Shown here piece by piece: positions 26,176 to 34,664 of a stretch of DNA of 64,000 nucleotides (the first letter of the stretch is position 1; each line of letters opens with the position of its first letter). The stretch is from contig DAIMEJ010000001.1 in NCBI GenBank assembly GCA_036725345.1, positions 124,001 to 188,000 on the forward strand, in the 5' to 3' direction. The translations under genes were made by a program, and so were the position numbers. Source of the stretch: JAPLJU01 sp036725345. Lineage in GTDB: Bacteria > Desulfobacterota > Syntrophia > Syntrophales > UBA2192. The notes under the pieces were generated by a model that saw only the letters and a program-made list of their open reading frames with translations, did not search any database and was not told where the DNA came from.

Positions 26176-26847
26176 ATGGCAGGAAAAAGCAGAAGAATGG
26201 ATCGGACGCGGATAGTCGACTCACGATGCGCCGTGGAGGTCATCCTTTTCGATTTCGGCGGTGTACTTGCCGAAGAGGGTTTCGCCGAAGGGCTTGCAGC
26301 CATAGCCGAAAAGAACGGCGTTGACGTGGAGACCTTTGTCGCTCTGGGCCATGAACTGGTCCACGAGACGGGTTTTGTGACGGGACGCTCGAACGAGGCG
26401 GGCTACTGGCAGGCTGTGCGGCGGAGGGCGGGCATCCGGGGGAGCGACGAGGTCCTCAGGGAAGAAATCCTGACCCGTTTCAGGCTTCGGCCCTGGATGC
26501 TGGAGATCGTGAGGGAAGTAAAGAATCACGGGACCCGTGTCGGCATCCTGAGCGATCAGACGCTGTGGCTTGACGAGTTGAACGCGGCGCATGATTTTTT
26601 CAGGCACTTCGATCATGTCTTCAACAGCTACCACATGGGGAAAAGCAAGATGGACCCTTCCCATTTCAGGGATGTCGAAGAGGCGCTTCAGGTCAACCCG
26701 GAAGCGATCCTCTTTGTGGATGACAACGAAGGCCATATCGAGCGGGCCCGGCGTCAGGGCTGGCAGGCGATACTTTACGTCAGCAAAAGCGGTTTCACCA
26801 AGGCGATCGAAAAGTACTGTCCTTTCATCAAGGCTTCAATCCCGTGA
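26176..26847 (+). CDS. HAD-superfamily hydrolase (subfamily IA)
   Basis: About 223 residues from the ATG at 26176; ATGs at 26161 and 26197 are also possible since no strong ribosome site distinguishes them. Motif I is ILFDFGGVLAEEG, with the second Asp of the usual DxD replaced by Gly, as is common in haloacid-dehalogenase-like and epoxide-hydrolase N-domain relatives. ILSDQT gives motif II, GKSKMDPSHF the Lys motif III, and ILFVDDNEGHIERA the acidic motif IV. Substrate unknown. It is divergent from the RelA/SpoT-domain gene, with a 187-base gap that contains an AT-rich stretch (TATAAT on the minus strand near 26085). Confidence 0.78.
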   Translation: MAGKSRRMDRTRIVDSRCAVEVILFDFGGVLAEEGFAEGLAAIAEKNGVDVETFVALGHELVHETGFVTGRSNEAGYWQAVRRRAGIRGSDEVLREEILTRFRLRPWMLEIVREVKNHGTRVGILSDQTLWLDELNAAHDFFRHFDHVFNSYHMGKSKMDPSHFRDVEEALQVNPEAILFVDDNEGHIERARRQGWQAILYVSKSGFTKAIEKYCPFIKASIP

Positions 26848-26887
26848 GATTCGCCGGGGGTCGCGGTCCGGGGAGGGTTAAAATTCC

Positions 26888-26914
26888 TTGACGGATTTCA
26901 AGCTCTCATATTAA
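26888..26914 (+). promoter_or_regulatory. Possible promoter of purB
   Basis: TTGACG (26888-26893) and TATTAA (26909-26914) at 15-base spacing lie 33 bases before the purB start. The boxes are fair, the spacing short. Confidence 0.35.
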
Positions 26915-26946
26915 GAACGAGAAAATTAACGCAGGGGGATCATCAA

Positions 26947-28248
26947 ATGATACCGAGATATTCAAGGCAGGAGATGGCCTCCGTCTGGAGTCCCGAAAAC
27001 AGGTTTCAGAAGTGGCTCGATATCGAAATCCTGGTCTGTGAAGCTCTGGCCCGGAGAGGGGTCATCCCGAAGAAGGCCTTCGCGAAGATCAAGGCGAAAG
27101 CCGGCTTTGACGTGGCCCGGATCGACAGGATTGAAAAGGTCGTCAAGCACGACGTGATTGCCTTCCTGACCAGCGTCGGTGAAAAGGTCGGGCCGGACGC
27201 CCGTTTCATACACATGGGCCTGACCTCATCGGATATTCTCGATACCTCTTTCGCTCTCCTTCTCAGGGAAGCCGCCGGCCTTCTGCTCGGCGATGTGGAC
27301 CGGCTGCTCAAGGTCCTGCGCAGAAGGGCTTTCATGCATAAGAAGACCCTGATGATCGGAAGGACCCACGGCATTCATGCCGAACCGGTCACCTTCGGGC
27401 TGAAGATGGCCCTCTGGTACCAGGAAATGCAGAGAAACCGGGAGAGGCTCATCCGGGCGAGGGAAGCCGTCAGTTACGGCAAGATATCAGGCGCCGTGGG
27501 AACCTATTCCTTCGTGGACCCGCGGATCGAGTCCTATGTGTGCAGGAAACTCGGTCTCCGGCCCGCCCCCGTCTCCACCCAGATCGTTCAGCGGGACCGC
27601 CACGCCGAATATTTCACGGCGCTGGCCGTCATGGCCTCCTCCATCGACAAGTTCACGACGGAGATCCGCCTTCTCCAGCGGACGGAGGTTCGCGAGGCCG
27701 CAGAGGAGTTCACGGAGGGGCAGAAGGGATCCTCGGCCATGCCGCACAAGAGAAACCCCGTTCTTTCGGAAAACCTCTCGGGCCTTGCGCGTCTGATGAG
27801 GGGTTACGCCCTGGCGTCCATGGAGAACGTTGCCCTCTGGCACGAGCGGGATATCAGCCACTCCTCCGTGGAAAGGGTCATCGGGCCCGATGCCACCATC
27901 CTCATGGATTTCATGCTGGATCGATTTGCCGGTCTGGTGGAGCATCTGGAGGTCTACCCGGAGAGGATGATGGCCAATCTCCAACTGACGCGGGGTGTCA
28001 TCTTTTCACAGATGGTCCTTCTCAGGCTGGTCGAGAAGGGCATGTCGCGGGAGGACGCTTACGCGATCGTCCAGAAAAGAGCCATGCAGTCATGGAAGGA
28101 AGGGCGCGAGTTCAAGGAACTGCTCCTGGCCGACCGTGATGTCCTGGGGTATCTGAGACCCGCGGAGATCGAACAGGTGTTCCGGCTCCGGAATTTCCTG
28201 AAAAATCTGGATTTCATTTTCAGGCGGGTGTTCGAAGGGGCGGGATGA
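26947..28248 (+). CDS. purB: Adenylosuccinate lyase
   Basis: A 433-residue member of the fumarase/aspartase superfamily that cleaves SAICAR and adenylosuccinate in purine synthesis. The signature loop with the catalytic Ser reads GSSAMPHKRNPVLSEN (about residue 262-277). HMGLTSSDILDTSFALLL and GRTHGIHAEPVTFG hold the other active-site His residues. A GGGG ribosome site precedes the ATG. No other purine genes are near; it is convergent with nadB, 50 bases apart. Confidence 0.97.
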   Translation: MIPRYSRQEMASVWSPENRFQKWLDIEILVCEALARRGVIPKKAFAKIKAKAGFDVARIDRIEKVVKHDVIAFLTSVGEKVGPDARFIHMGLTSSDILDTSFALLLREAAGLLLGDVDRLLKVLRRRAFMHKKTLMIGRTHGIHAEPVTFGLKMALWYQEMQRNRERLIRAREAVSYGKISGAVGTYSFVDPRIESYVCRKLGLRPAPVSTQIVQRDRHAEYFTALAVMASSIDKFTTEIRLLQRTEVREAAEEFTEGQKGSSAMPHKRNPVLSENLSGLARLMRGYALASMENVALWHERDISHSSVERVIGPDATILMDFMLDRFAGLVEHLEVYPERMMANLQLTRGVIFSQMVLLRLVEKGMSREDAYAIVQKRAMQSWKEGREFKELLLADRDVLGYLRPAEIEQVFRLRNFLKNLDFIFRRVFEGAG

Positions 28249-28298
28249 CCCAGTGCGGCACGGCGGTCGGAATTTCCCCTTGTGAAGCAGCCCGTTGT

Positions 28299-29942
28299 TT
28301 ATGGAAAGACTTTGGTCTTGCTCCTGGGCGGTCTCTTCAGCAGGGTGTCCCGGAGCCAGTTGTGATCGTCCCTTTCGGAGTGATCGATGTTGTAGTGAAG
28401 GCCCCGGCTCTCCTTCCTCAGCATGGCGCACTCTATGATGAGCTTGGCGACGATGGTGATGTTCCGCAGTTCCAGCAGGTCCCTCGTGATCATGAATTTC
28501 CGGTAATATTCGTTTATCTCCTGCCAGATGAGTTCCACTCTTTTCTTCGCCCGCTCCAGCCGCTTGTCGGATCGGACGATGCCCACGTAGTTCCACATGG
28601 ACCTCCGGATCTCGTCCCAGTTTTGCGTGATGACAACGGATTCATCGCTTTCCGTCACGCCGGTCAGGTCCCAGCCCGAGATGGGCAACGCCTCATCGAG
28701 GGTTTTCGGGAACAGCCCGGCAATCCGTACAAAGGCCCTGTGGGCGAAAACCACCGCCTCGAGCAGCGAGTTGCTGGCCAGGCGGTTTGCGCCGTGGAGG
28801 CCCGTACAGGCCACCTCTCCCACGGCGAAAAGCCTCTCGACGCTCGTTTCGCCGTGTTCATTCACGACGACGCCCCCGCAGATGTAATGGGCCGCGGGGA
28901 CGACGGGGATCGGGTCCTTCGTGATGTCGATGCCGAAGGTGAGGCAGTTTCTGTAGATATTGGGAAACCGCTCCACCAGGAATCGGGGATCCCGGTGGGT
29001 AATGTCCAGAAGGACGTACTCATCTCCCGATTTTTTCAGTTCCGTGTCGATGGCCTGGGCGACGACGTCACGCGGCGCAAGACTTTTCATGGGATGATAG
29101 CGCTCCATGAAGGTGGAGCCGCTTCTCAATTTCAGGACACCGCCTTCCCCGCGGACGGCCTCGCTGATCAGGAAGGACTTCGCCCCGGGATGATAGAGGC
29201 AGGTGGGGTGAAACTGGATAAATTCCAGGTTGGCAACCTCCGCGCCGGCCCGGTAGGCCATGGCGATGCCGTCACCGGTGGCGATGTCGGGGTTCGAGGT
29301 GATCAAATACACCTTGCCCGCCCCGCCGGTCGCGAGAAGCACGAAGGAGGCGCGGAAGACGTGAATTTTGTTGTTATTCACATCAAGGACATAGGCGCCG
29401 AGGCATTTGTCCCTTATCCCGCGGGGCTGCTTTTTCACGCCGCTGACGGCCGACTCGAGAATGAGGTCGACGGAGATGCAGTTTTCGAAGAAGGTGATGT
29501 TTTTCTTCGACCCCGCTTTTTCAATGAGGGCCCTTTCGATTTCCCGGCCCGTGAGATCGGCGGCATGGATAACCCTTCTCCGGGAGTGACCGCCTTCCTT
29601 GCCGAGATCGTATCGAGCGAGGGGGCCGCTGTCGCTTTTTGAAAACTCCACCCCCCATCGGATGAGTTCCCGGACCCGTTCCGGGCCCTCGCTCACGACA
29701 AATTGGACGACGGACTCGTGGCACAGCCCCGCGCCGGCGGTGAGGGTGTCGTGGATGTGGTCCGCGAAACTGTCCGATGCGTCCATGACGACGGCAATGC
29801 CGCCCTGGGCCATGTTGGTCGTCGACTCGATTTTTTCCTTCTTGGTGACGATGGCCACGCTGCCGAGATCCGCCGCCTTGATGGCGAAGGACAGCCCGGC
29901 GATGCCGCTTCCTATGACGAGAAAATCGGTCCTGAACTCCAT
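28299..29942 (-). CDS. nadB: L-aspartate oxidase
   Basis: A 547-residue flavoprotein that oxidises aspartate to iminoaspartate for NAD synthesis; anaerobes use fumarate as acceptor. The N-terminal dinucleotide fold (VIGSGIAGLSFAIKAADLG), the NMAQGGIAVVMD flavin segment, HAADLTGREIERAL, the GGVVVNEHGETSVERLFAVGEVACTGLHGANRLASNS signature region in parts, and the C-terminal helical domain typical of NadB/succinate dehydrogenase relatives are present. NadA and NadC are not in this window. It is divergent from tsaD. Confidence 0.95.
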   Translation of the reverse strand: MEFRTDFLVIGSGIAGLSFAIKAADLGSVAIVTKKEKIESTTNMAQGGIAVVMDASDSFADHIHDTLTAGAGLCHESVVQFVVSEGPERVRELIRWGVEFSKSDSGPLARYDLGKEGGHSRRRVIHAADLTGREIERALIEKAGSKKNITFFENCISVDLILESAVSGVKKQPRGIRDKCLGAYVLDVNNNKIHVFRASFVLLATGGAGKVYLITSNPDIATGDGIAMAYRAGAEVANLEFIQFHPTCLYHPGAKSFLISEAVRGEGGVLKLRSGSTFMERYHPMKSLAPRDVVAQAIDTELKKSGDEYVLLDITHRDPRFLVERFPNIYRNCLTFGIDITKDPIPVVPAAHYICGGVVVNEHGETSVERLFAVGEVACTGLHGANRLASNSLLEAVVFAHRAFVRIAGLFPKTLDEALPISGWDLTGVTESDESVVITQNWDEIRRSMWNYVGIVRSDKRLERAKKRVELIWQEINEYYRKFMITRDLLELRNITIVAKLIIECAMLRKESRGLHYNIDHSERDDHNWLRDTLLKRPPRSKTKVFP

Positions 29943-29995
29943 AAAAAAACCCTGCTGCTGCGGGGAATATACCGGAATCTAAGAAAAAATGACCG

Positions 29996-30024
29996 TTTAC
30001 AATTCACAGTCGATCCTGTATATA
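29996..30024 (+). promoter_or_regulatory. Probable promoter of tsaD
   Basis: TTTACA (29996-30001) and TATATA (30019-30024) with an ideal 17-base spacer lie in the nadB-tsaD divergent gap, 43 bases before the tsaD start. A good match to a housekeeping promoter. Confidence 0.6.
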
Positions 30025-30066
30025 CCTTTCCGACTTTTAGGGAAAGAGAAATGTTTGCCCCGGGAA

Positions 30067-31077
30067 ATGAGGATTCTCGCCATTGAGACCTCCTGTGATG
30101 AGACGGCCGCCGCCATCGTCAGGGACGGCCGGGAGGTGCTTTCCAGCATCGTATCGTCGCAGGCGGATATTCACAGCAAGTACGGAGGCGTGGTACCCGA
30201 GATTGCCTCGAGGAAACACGTGGAGTCCATCGTCCCCGTCATCAGGGAATCCCTGTTCAACGCCCGCCTCGGCCTGGACGAAATCGACGGAATCGCCGTA
30301 ACACGGGGCCCGGGACTGATCGGTTCCCTGCTCGTCGGTCTCTCCGTCGCTAAATCCATCGCTTTCGCGAAGAAAAAGCCGCTTGTCGGCGTCAATCACC
30401 TCGAGGGGCACGTGGCGTCCGTCTTTTTGAGTGAGCGGGTCCCGGCATTTCCTTTCGTGGCCCTGGTGGTCTCGGGGGGACACACGATTGTCTACCTCGC
30501 CAGAGACTTCCAGGATTTTGCGCTTCTGGGTCAGACGAGGGATGACGCAGCCGGCGAGGCCTTTGACAAGGCGGCGAAACTTCTCGACATCGGGTACCCG
30601 GGGGGGGTGGTGATTGACCGGCTGGCCAAGTCGGGCAACCCCGGCGCCGTCGCCTTTCCCCGGCCCATGAAGGGCAGCCTGGATTTCAGCTTCAGCGGGG
30701 TCAAGACGGCCCTCCTGACTTATACCCGGAAACGGAAGCGGCCCATAGAGGATGGCGACATCCCGGACATCGTTGCGAGCTACCAGGAGGCCATCATCGA
30801 TGTCCTCGTCGAAAAAACCCTCCGTGCCGCCGAGTTGAATCATATGACCAGGGTGGTCGTGGTCGGCGGTGTGGCCGCAAACAGCCGCCTGAGGCAGAGG
30901 TTTATGGAGGCAGGGGCCAAGCGGGCCATCGACATATTCATCCCGCCACCGGTTCTATGCACGGACAACGCCGCCATGATCGCCGTGGTGGGCGATCGAC
31001 TGCTCGCGAAGGGCAAGCGGGACGGTTTTGACCTGAATGCCGTTTCCCGTTGGCCTCTCGAGACCCTTCCGGGATAG
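30067..31077 (+). CDS. tsaD: tRNA N6-adenosine threonylcarbamoyltransferase
   Basis: A 336-residue ASKHA-fold protein that transfers threonylcarbamoyl to A37 of ANN-decoding tRNAs. The N-terminus MRILAIETSCDETAAAIV, the metal-binding GVNHLEGH (about residue 107-114), the phosphate loop LVVSGGHT, and VVVGGVAANSRLR are all diagnostic. The ATG at 30067 gives the conserved family start; in-frame sequence upstream does not belong to it. The partner tsaE lies at 63185-63730. Confidence 0.97.
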   Translation: MRILAIETSCDETAAAIVRDGREVLSSIVSSQADIHSKYGGVVPEIASRKHVESIVPVIRESLFNARLGLDEIDGIAVTRGPGLIGSLLVGLSVAKSIAFAKKKPLVGVNHLEGHVASVFLSERVPAFPFVALVVSGGHTIVYLARDFQDFALLGQTRDDAAGEAFDKAAKLLDIGYPGGVVIDRLAKSGNPGAVAFPRPMKGSLDFSFSGVKTALLTYTRKRKRPIEDGDIPDIVASYQEAIIDVLVEKTLRAAELNHMTRVVVVGGVAANSRLRQRFMEAGAKRAIDIFIPPPVLCTDNAAMIAVVGDRLLAKGKRDGFDLNAVSRWPLETLPG

Positions 31078-31142
31078 ACCCTGCATGGTTCTTGCACGGT
31101 ATACCCCGGGGCGCTGCCCGGACTCTTCTGCAGTGGAGCTTC

Positions 31143-31631
31143 ATGATTTTGAAGGACAGGATAAGGGACTTTTACAGTCGATTCATCAGCCTGAAGGGGG
31201 CACCGGGTGAAATCGCCGCCGGCATGGCCATTGGTGTCTTCATCGGGGTGACACCCACCATCCCGTTCCATACCGTTGCCATCATTTTTCTCTGTCTGCT
31301 TTTTCGTCAGAACATGACTGCGGCCTTACTGGGGGCTACCTGTATCTCCAACCCCCTCACAATCCCCGTATTCTATCTCTCCCAGTATGAACTCGGCCGG
31401 CTGCTGCTGAATTACGAGGGCCTGAAAATCGCGTTCAACGACTACAGCCTGAGATCGATTCTGGAACTGGGGTGGCACATCCTGTATCCGCTCCAGGTCG
31501 GCGGGCTTCTGATGGCCGCCGTGTTCACGGTACCCGCCTACTTTATCACTTACCGTGCCGTTGCAGCCCTGAGGAGCAAATATGCCGAATCCGCGGGCCA
31601 TACTGGCGAAGTATCGGATCCGTCCTCTTAA
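31143..31631 (+). CDS. DUF2062 membrane protein
   Basis: A 162-residue membrane protein of the DUF2062 family (GAPGEIAAGMAIGVFIGVTPTIPFHT near residue 18, then LLGATCISNPLTIPVFY). Three hydrophobic helices are visible. No function is established for the family. Its last 50 bases overlap the start of rsmA in another frame, so the two are almost certainly co-transcribed. The ATG at 31143 follows GGAG and matches the family N-terminus (MILKDRIRDFY). Confidence 0.78.
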   Translation: MILKDRIRDFYSRFISLKGAPGEIAAGMAIGVFIGVTPTIPFHTVAIIFLCLLFRQNMTAALLGATCISNPLTIPVFYLSQYELGRLLLNYEGLKIAFNDYSLRSILELGWHILYPLQVGGLLMAAVFTVPAYFITYRAVAALRSKYAESAGHTGEVSDPSS

Positions 31632-32418
31632 GAGGCTGGGTCAATCTTTCCTTGCCGATCCGAATATCATCCGGAAAATCATTGAAATCTCCGATATCCG
31701 GCCCGACGAGACGCTGGTCGAGATCGGGGCGGGGCTGGGCGTCATGACCGCCCTGATGGCCGGGAGGGCCGAGAAGGTCATTGCCCTCGAGATCGACGGG
31801 GCGTTAATCGCCGTTCTTCGCGAGGAGCTGAAGCAGCAGGATAATGTGGAGATCCTCCATGCCGACGCCCTGAAATTCGATTTCCGTCTTCGAGGGGGAG
31901 CCGCCATAAAGGTCATCGGCAACATCCCCTACAGCATATCGTCCCAGATTCTCTTCAGGCTGCTCGAGGCCAGAGATCGCATCTCGTCCATGGTTCTCAT
32001 GTTCCAGAGAGAGGTGGCCGAACGGCTCGTTGCGGCCCCCGGAACGAAGGCCTACGGCATCCTGTCCGTCCTCGTCGGGGTTTATACAGAGGCGGCCATT
32101 GCCTTTCATGTTTCCCCCCGGTGTTTTTATCCCAGACCCAACGTGGAATCGGCGGTGGTCCGGATGGACATCCGAAAGAAACCGCTTGTTGATGTCCGCG
32201 ACGACGCCTGCCTCCTGGCCGTCGTTCGGTCGGCTTTTTCAAAGCGCAGAAAAACGCTTTTGAACAACCTGAAGGCCTCACCCCGGATCGGACTCCGTCA
32301 CGAAGCTGTTCTGGGGGTCCTGGATTCCCTCGGCATCGATCCCTCGCGCAGGGCAGAGACGCTTGCCCCGGAGGATTTCGCCCGGCTGAGCAACGCTTTT
32401 TTGAGACAATATACTTGA
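31582..32418 (+). CDS. rsmA: 16S rRNA dimethyladenosine transferase
   Basis: A 278-residue SAM-dependent methyltransferase that dimethylates A1518 and A1519 of 16S rRNA. RPLKRLGQSFL (about 14), the SAM-binding VEIGAGLGVMTALMA, the catalytic NIPYSISSQILF, and KRRKTLLNNL near the C-terminus identify it. It overlaps the preceding DUF2062 gene by 50 bases. The stop at 32416-32418 overlaps a TTGACA box of the following leader. Confidence 0.96.
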   Translation: MPNPRAILAKYRIRPLKRLGQSFLADPNIIRKIIEISDIRPDETLVEIGAGLGVMTALMAGRAEKVIALEIDGALIAVLREELKQQDNVEILHADALKFDFRLRGGAAIKVIGNIPYSISSQILFRLLEARDRISSMVLMFQREVAERLVAAPGTKAYGILSVLVGVYTEAAIAFHVSPRCFYPRPNVESAVVRMDIRKKPLVDVRDDACLLAVVRSAFSKRRKTLLNNLKASPRIGLRHEAVLGVLDSLGIDPSRRAETLAPEDFARLSNAFLRQYT

Positions 32419-32552
32419 CAAGAGGGAGGTTATCTGTTACAGGGAGCGCACCGCTTGGATCTGGAAACGGACTGGGACGGAAGGTTGTTCCGACGATCGA
32501 TAGAGGAAGCCATGATTTGAAGCCTCCCGTCCAGAAACGGGAGGCTTTTTTT
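32415..32552 (+). promoter_or_regulatory. panC leader with terminator and possible antiterminator
   Basis: The gap between rsmA and panC starts with TTGACA (32415-32420; a weak TACAGG follows at 17-base spacing) and ends in a strong terminator (32520-32552). CTGGGACGG (32472-32480) can pair with CCGTCCAG (32527-32534), the left arm and loop of the terminator, with one bulged G. The two foldings are mutually exclusive, as expected for an attenuator or riboswitch. The known pan RNA motif precedes pantothenate genes in deltaproteobacteria; whether this is a member was not established. Confidence 0.5.
32520..32552 (+). terminator. Terminator directly upstream of panC
   Basis: AAGCCTCCCGT (32520-32530) pairs perfectly with ACGGGAGGCTT (32537-32547) over a six-base loop, followed by a T-run. 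It ends 15 bases before the panC ATG, leaving space only for the ribosome site, which argues for a regulatory role rather than a plain end of rsmA. Confidence 0.88.
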
Positions 32553-32566
32553 GTGGGGTGAAGCGT

Positions 32567-33424
32567 ATGAAAATTATCGAGAGAGCCGGGGAGATGCAGC
32601 GATACGCCGAGGGGCTGCGGGGGTCGGGCAAGAAGATCGCCTTTGTACCCACCATGGGGTATCTCCATGAGGGGCACTTGAGTCTCATGAGGGAGGGGCG
32701 GAAACTGGGTGACTGTCTGGTGACGAGCATCTACGTCAACCCCACGCAATTCAGCCCCACGGAAGACCTGGCGAAGTATCCCCGGGACTTCAAACGGGAC
32801 GAGTCGCTCTGCCGGGACGTCGGTGTGGACGTCATCTTTTATCCCGGCGACGGCGAGATGTACCCTGAACACTACCAGACCTATATCGATCTAGAGGTCG
32901 TGACCCAGAACCTCTGCGGTCTTTCCAGGCCCGGTCATTTCAGGGGCGTGGCAACGGTCTGCGCCAAGCTCTTCAACCTCGTGAAGCCCCATGTCGCCAT
33001 TTTCGGCAAAAAGGATTTCCAGCAGCTGGTCGTCATCAAACGCATGGTGGAGGACCTCAACATGGATCTGGAAATCCTCGGCATGTCCACCATACGAGAG
33101 AAGGACGGGTTGGCCATGAGTTCGAGAAACACCTATCTGAAACCCGCCGAGCGGGAGGCCGCCCTCAGCCTGAGCCGTTCCCTCAAAATGGCGAAGAAAC
33201 TCTTCGAGGAGGGAGAAAGAGAGGCGGAAAAGATCATCGGGGAGGTGACCCGGTCCATCAGCCGGCATCCGCAGGCGAAGATCGATTACGTGAAAATCTG
33301 CGATACGTCAACCATGAAGGACGTGGAGCGTCTTAAGGGGAAGGAGGTCATTGCCCTCGCCGTGAGGGTGGGGGTCGCGAGGCTCATCGACAATTATGTC
33401 TTCGGTGAGGCTTTGGAACTGTAG
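32567..33424 (+). CDS. panC: Pantothenate synthetase
   Basis: A 285-residue enzyme that joins pantoate and beta-alanine with ATP to make pantothenate. FVPTMGYLHEGHLSLM contains the HIGH-like motif (HEGH), then VTSIYVNPTQF, FYPGDGEMYP, FGKKDFQQLVVIKRMV and KDGLAMSSRNTYL follow (KMSKS-like). The ATG at 32567 is preferred to a GTG at 32558, since GGGGTGA then serves as ribosome site. The gene follows a leader terminator and precedes panD by 44 bases. Confidence 0.97.
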   Translation: MKIIERAGEMQRYAEGLRGSGKKIAFVPTMGYLHEGHLSLMREGRKLGDCLVTSIYVNPTQFSPTEDLAKYPRDFKRDESLCRDVGVDVIFYPGDGEMYPEHYQTYIDLEVVTQNLCGLSRPGHFRGVATVCAKLFNLVKPHVAIFGKKDFQQLVVIKRMVEDLNMDLEILGMSTIREKDGLAMSSRNTYLKPAEREAALSLSRSLKMAKKLFEEGEREAEKIIGEVTRSISRHPQAKIDYVKICDTSTMKDVERLKGKEVIALAVRVGVARLIDNYVFGEALEL

Positions 33425-33468
33425 GACCCGAGAGGTCTTTCGGGTCATACACGAAGGAGGAAGGGATC

Positions 33469-33822
33469 ATGCAGAGATTCATGCTGAAATCGAAACTGCA
33501 CAGGGTGACGGTGACCAATGCCGACCTCAACTACGAGGGGAGCATCACCATCGACGAGGCGCTCATGCAGAAGGCCGAACTGGTGCCTTTCGAAAAAGTC
33601 GATATTTACAACGTTTCCAACGGGGAGCGTTTTTCCACATACGTGATCAAGGGCAAGAAGGGCAGCGGCGTGATCTGTCTCAACGGGGCTGCCGCCAGGA
33701 AGGCGTCGAAGGGAGATGTGGTCATCATTGCCAGCTATGTCATGGTGGATGACGGCCTTTCGAAGAAGTGGACGCCGAAGTGCGTCTATGTGGATGAGAA
33801 AAACAGGGTGAAGCGCCCCTAA
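33469..33822 (+). CDS. panD: Aspartate 1-decarboxylase (pyruvoyl enzyme)
   Basis: A 117-residue proenzyme that makes beta-alanine for pantothenate. It self-cleaves between Gly24 and Ser25 in the motif NYEGSITID to form the pyruvoyl cofactor. YIKGKKGSG-like VIKGKKGSGVICLNGAAARK and GDVVIIASY are typical. It lies just after panC with a strong GAAGGAGGAAGG ribosome site, so the two form a panCD operon ended by a clear terminator. Confidence 0.97.
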   Translation: MQRFMLKSKLHRVTVTNADLNYEGSITIDEALMQKAELVPFEKVDIYNVSNGERFSTYVIKGKKGSGVICLNGAAARKASKGDVVIIASYVMVDDGLSKKWTPKCVYVDEKNRVKRP

Positions 33823-33843
33823 GGAGCTTCCACTCGAGAGCCG

Positions 33844-33876
33844 AAGGCAAAGTCCCGGGACTTTGCCTTTTTTTAT
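33844..33876 (+). terminator. Terminator of the panC-panD operon
   Basis: A perfect 26-base palindrome (AAGGCAAAGTCCC then its complement, 33844-33869) followed by a run of T lies 22 bases after the panD stop. Confidence 0.92.
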
Positions 33877-33940
33877 AAATAAGTGTTGAAAGTCCCGGAC
33901 ACTTCTGTTATTGGAAGGCGCTACGAAGTCCTCGAAAAAG

Positions 33941-34582
33941 ATGGGAAAAAAGCTGAAGCAAATATTCCTGACGGGAATGGCCGTCACAATCCCCTTCGGG
34001 TTGACCGTTTACATCCTGATTTTCCTGATCAACCTGATGGACGGCCTGCTCGGCATCATCCCGGCGCGCCTTCATCCCGACCAGATCCTCGGGTTACACG
34101 TTCCCGGACTGGGCGTCATCTTCACCCTGGTCCTGATCCTTCTCATTGGACTGACGACCCGGAGTATCCTGGGAAGGTGTTTTTTGCTCTGGGGTGAAGC
34201 CGTTGTGTACAGGATCCCGCTGGTCAGGGGCATCTACCAGGCCCTGAAGCAGATCGTCCATGCCATGATGAACACGAAGGGCGAGAGTTTCAAACGGGTC
34301 GTTCTGGTCGAATTTCCGCGCAAGGGTCTGTACACGGTGGCATTTGTCACGGGAATTGCATCGGGGGAAGTCCGGCAGAAAACTCAGGAAAGATGCATCA
34401 ACCTCTTCATACCGACGACACCCAACCCGACCTCGGGGTTCTACATGATGGTTCCAGAGAATGAAGTCGTCCGCTTGGACATGTCGGTGGAGGAGGCCTT
34501 CAAGCTGATCATGTCCGGCGGGATGGTCACGCCGTCATACCCCCGGGCAGTACAAACGGAGAAGCCGGCGGAAAGTTTCTAG
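33941..34582 (+). CDS. DUF502 membrane protein
   Basis: A 213-residue membrane protein of the DUF502 family. KQIFLTGMAVTIPFGLTVYILIFLINLMDGLL is the conserved first helix and turn; two helices lie before about residue 80, followed by a soluble domain with VLVEFPRKGLYTVAFVTG and FIPTTPNPTSGFYMMVP. The ATG at 33941 gives the expected family start; an in-frame TTG at 33911 adds ten unconserved residues. Function unknown; it stands between panD and metK. Confidence 0.82.
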   Translation: MGKKLKQIFLTGMAVTIPFGLTVYILIFLINLMDGLLGIIPARLHPDQILGLHVPGLGVIFTLVLILLIGLTTRSILGRCFLLWGEAVVYRIPLVRGIYQALKQIVHAMMNTKGESFKRVVLVEFPRKGLYTVAFVTGIASGEVRQKTQERCINLFIPTTPNPTSGFYMMVPENEVVRLDMSVEEAFKLIMSGGMVTPSYPRAVQTEKPAESF

Positions 34583-34664
34583 AATCCGCGGGCGGAGATC
34601 ATTTATCACGCAGCGCATCGTCAAGCAGAGTCATCAACAATCTTAGATAACGGAGGAAGACAGC

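Noticed and set aside
28245..29642. A 465-codon plus-strand frame opposite nadB
   Set aside because: Antisense shadow. NadB motifs are complete on the minus strand and the plus frame shows no recognisable family.
34583..34664. A possible SAM or SAH riboswitch before metK-ahcY
   Set aside because: The gap is short and shows no long-range pairing or conserved core of either class.
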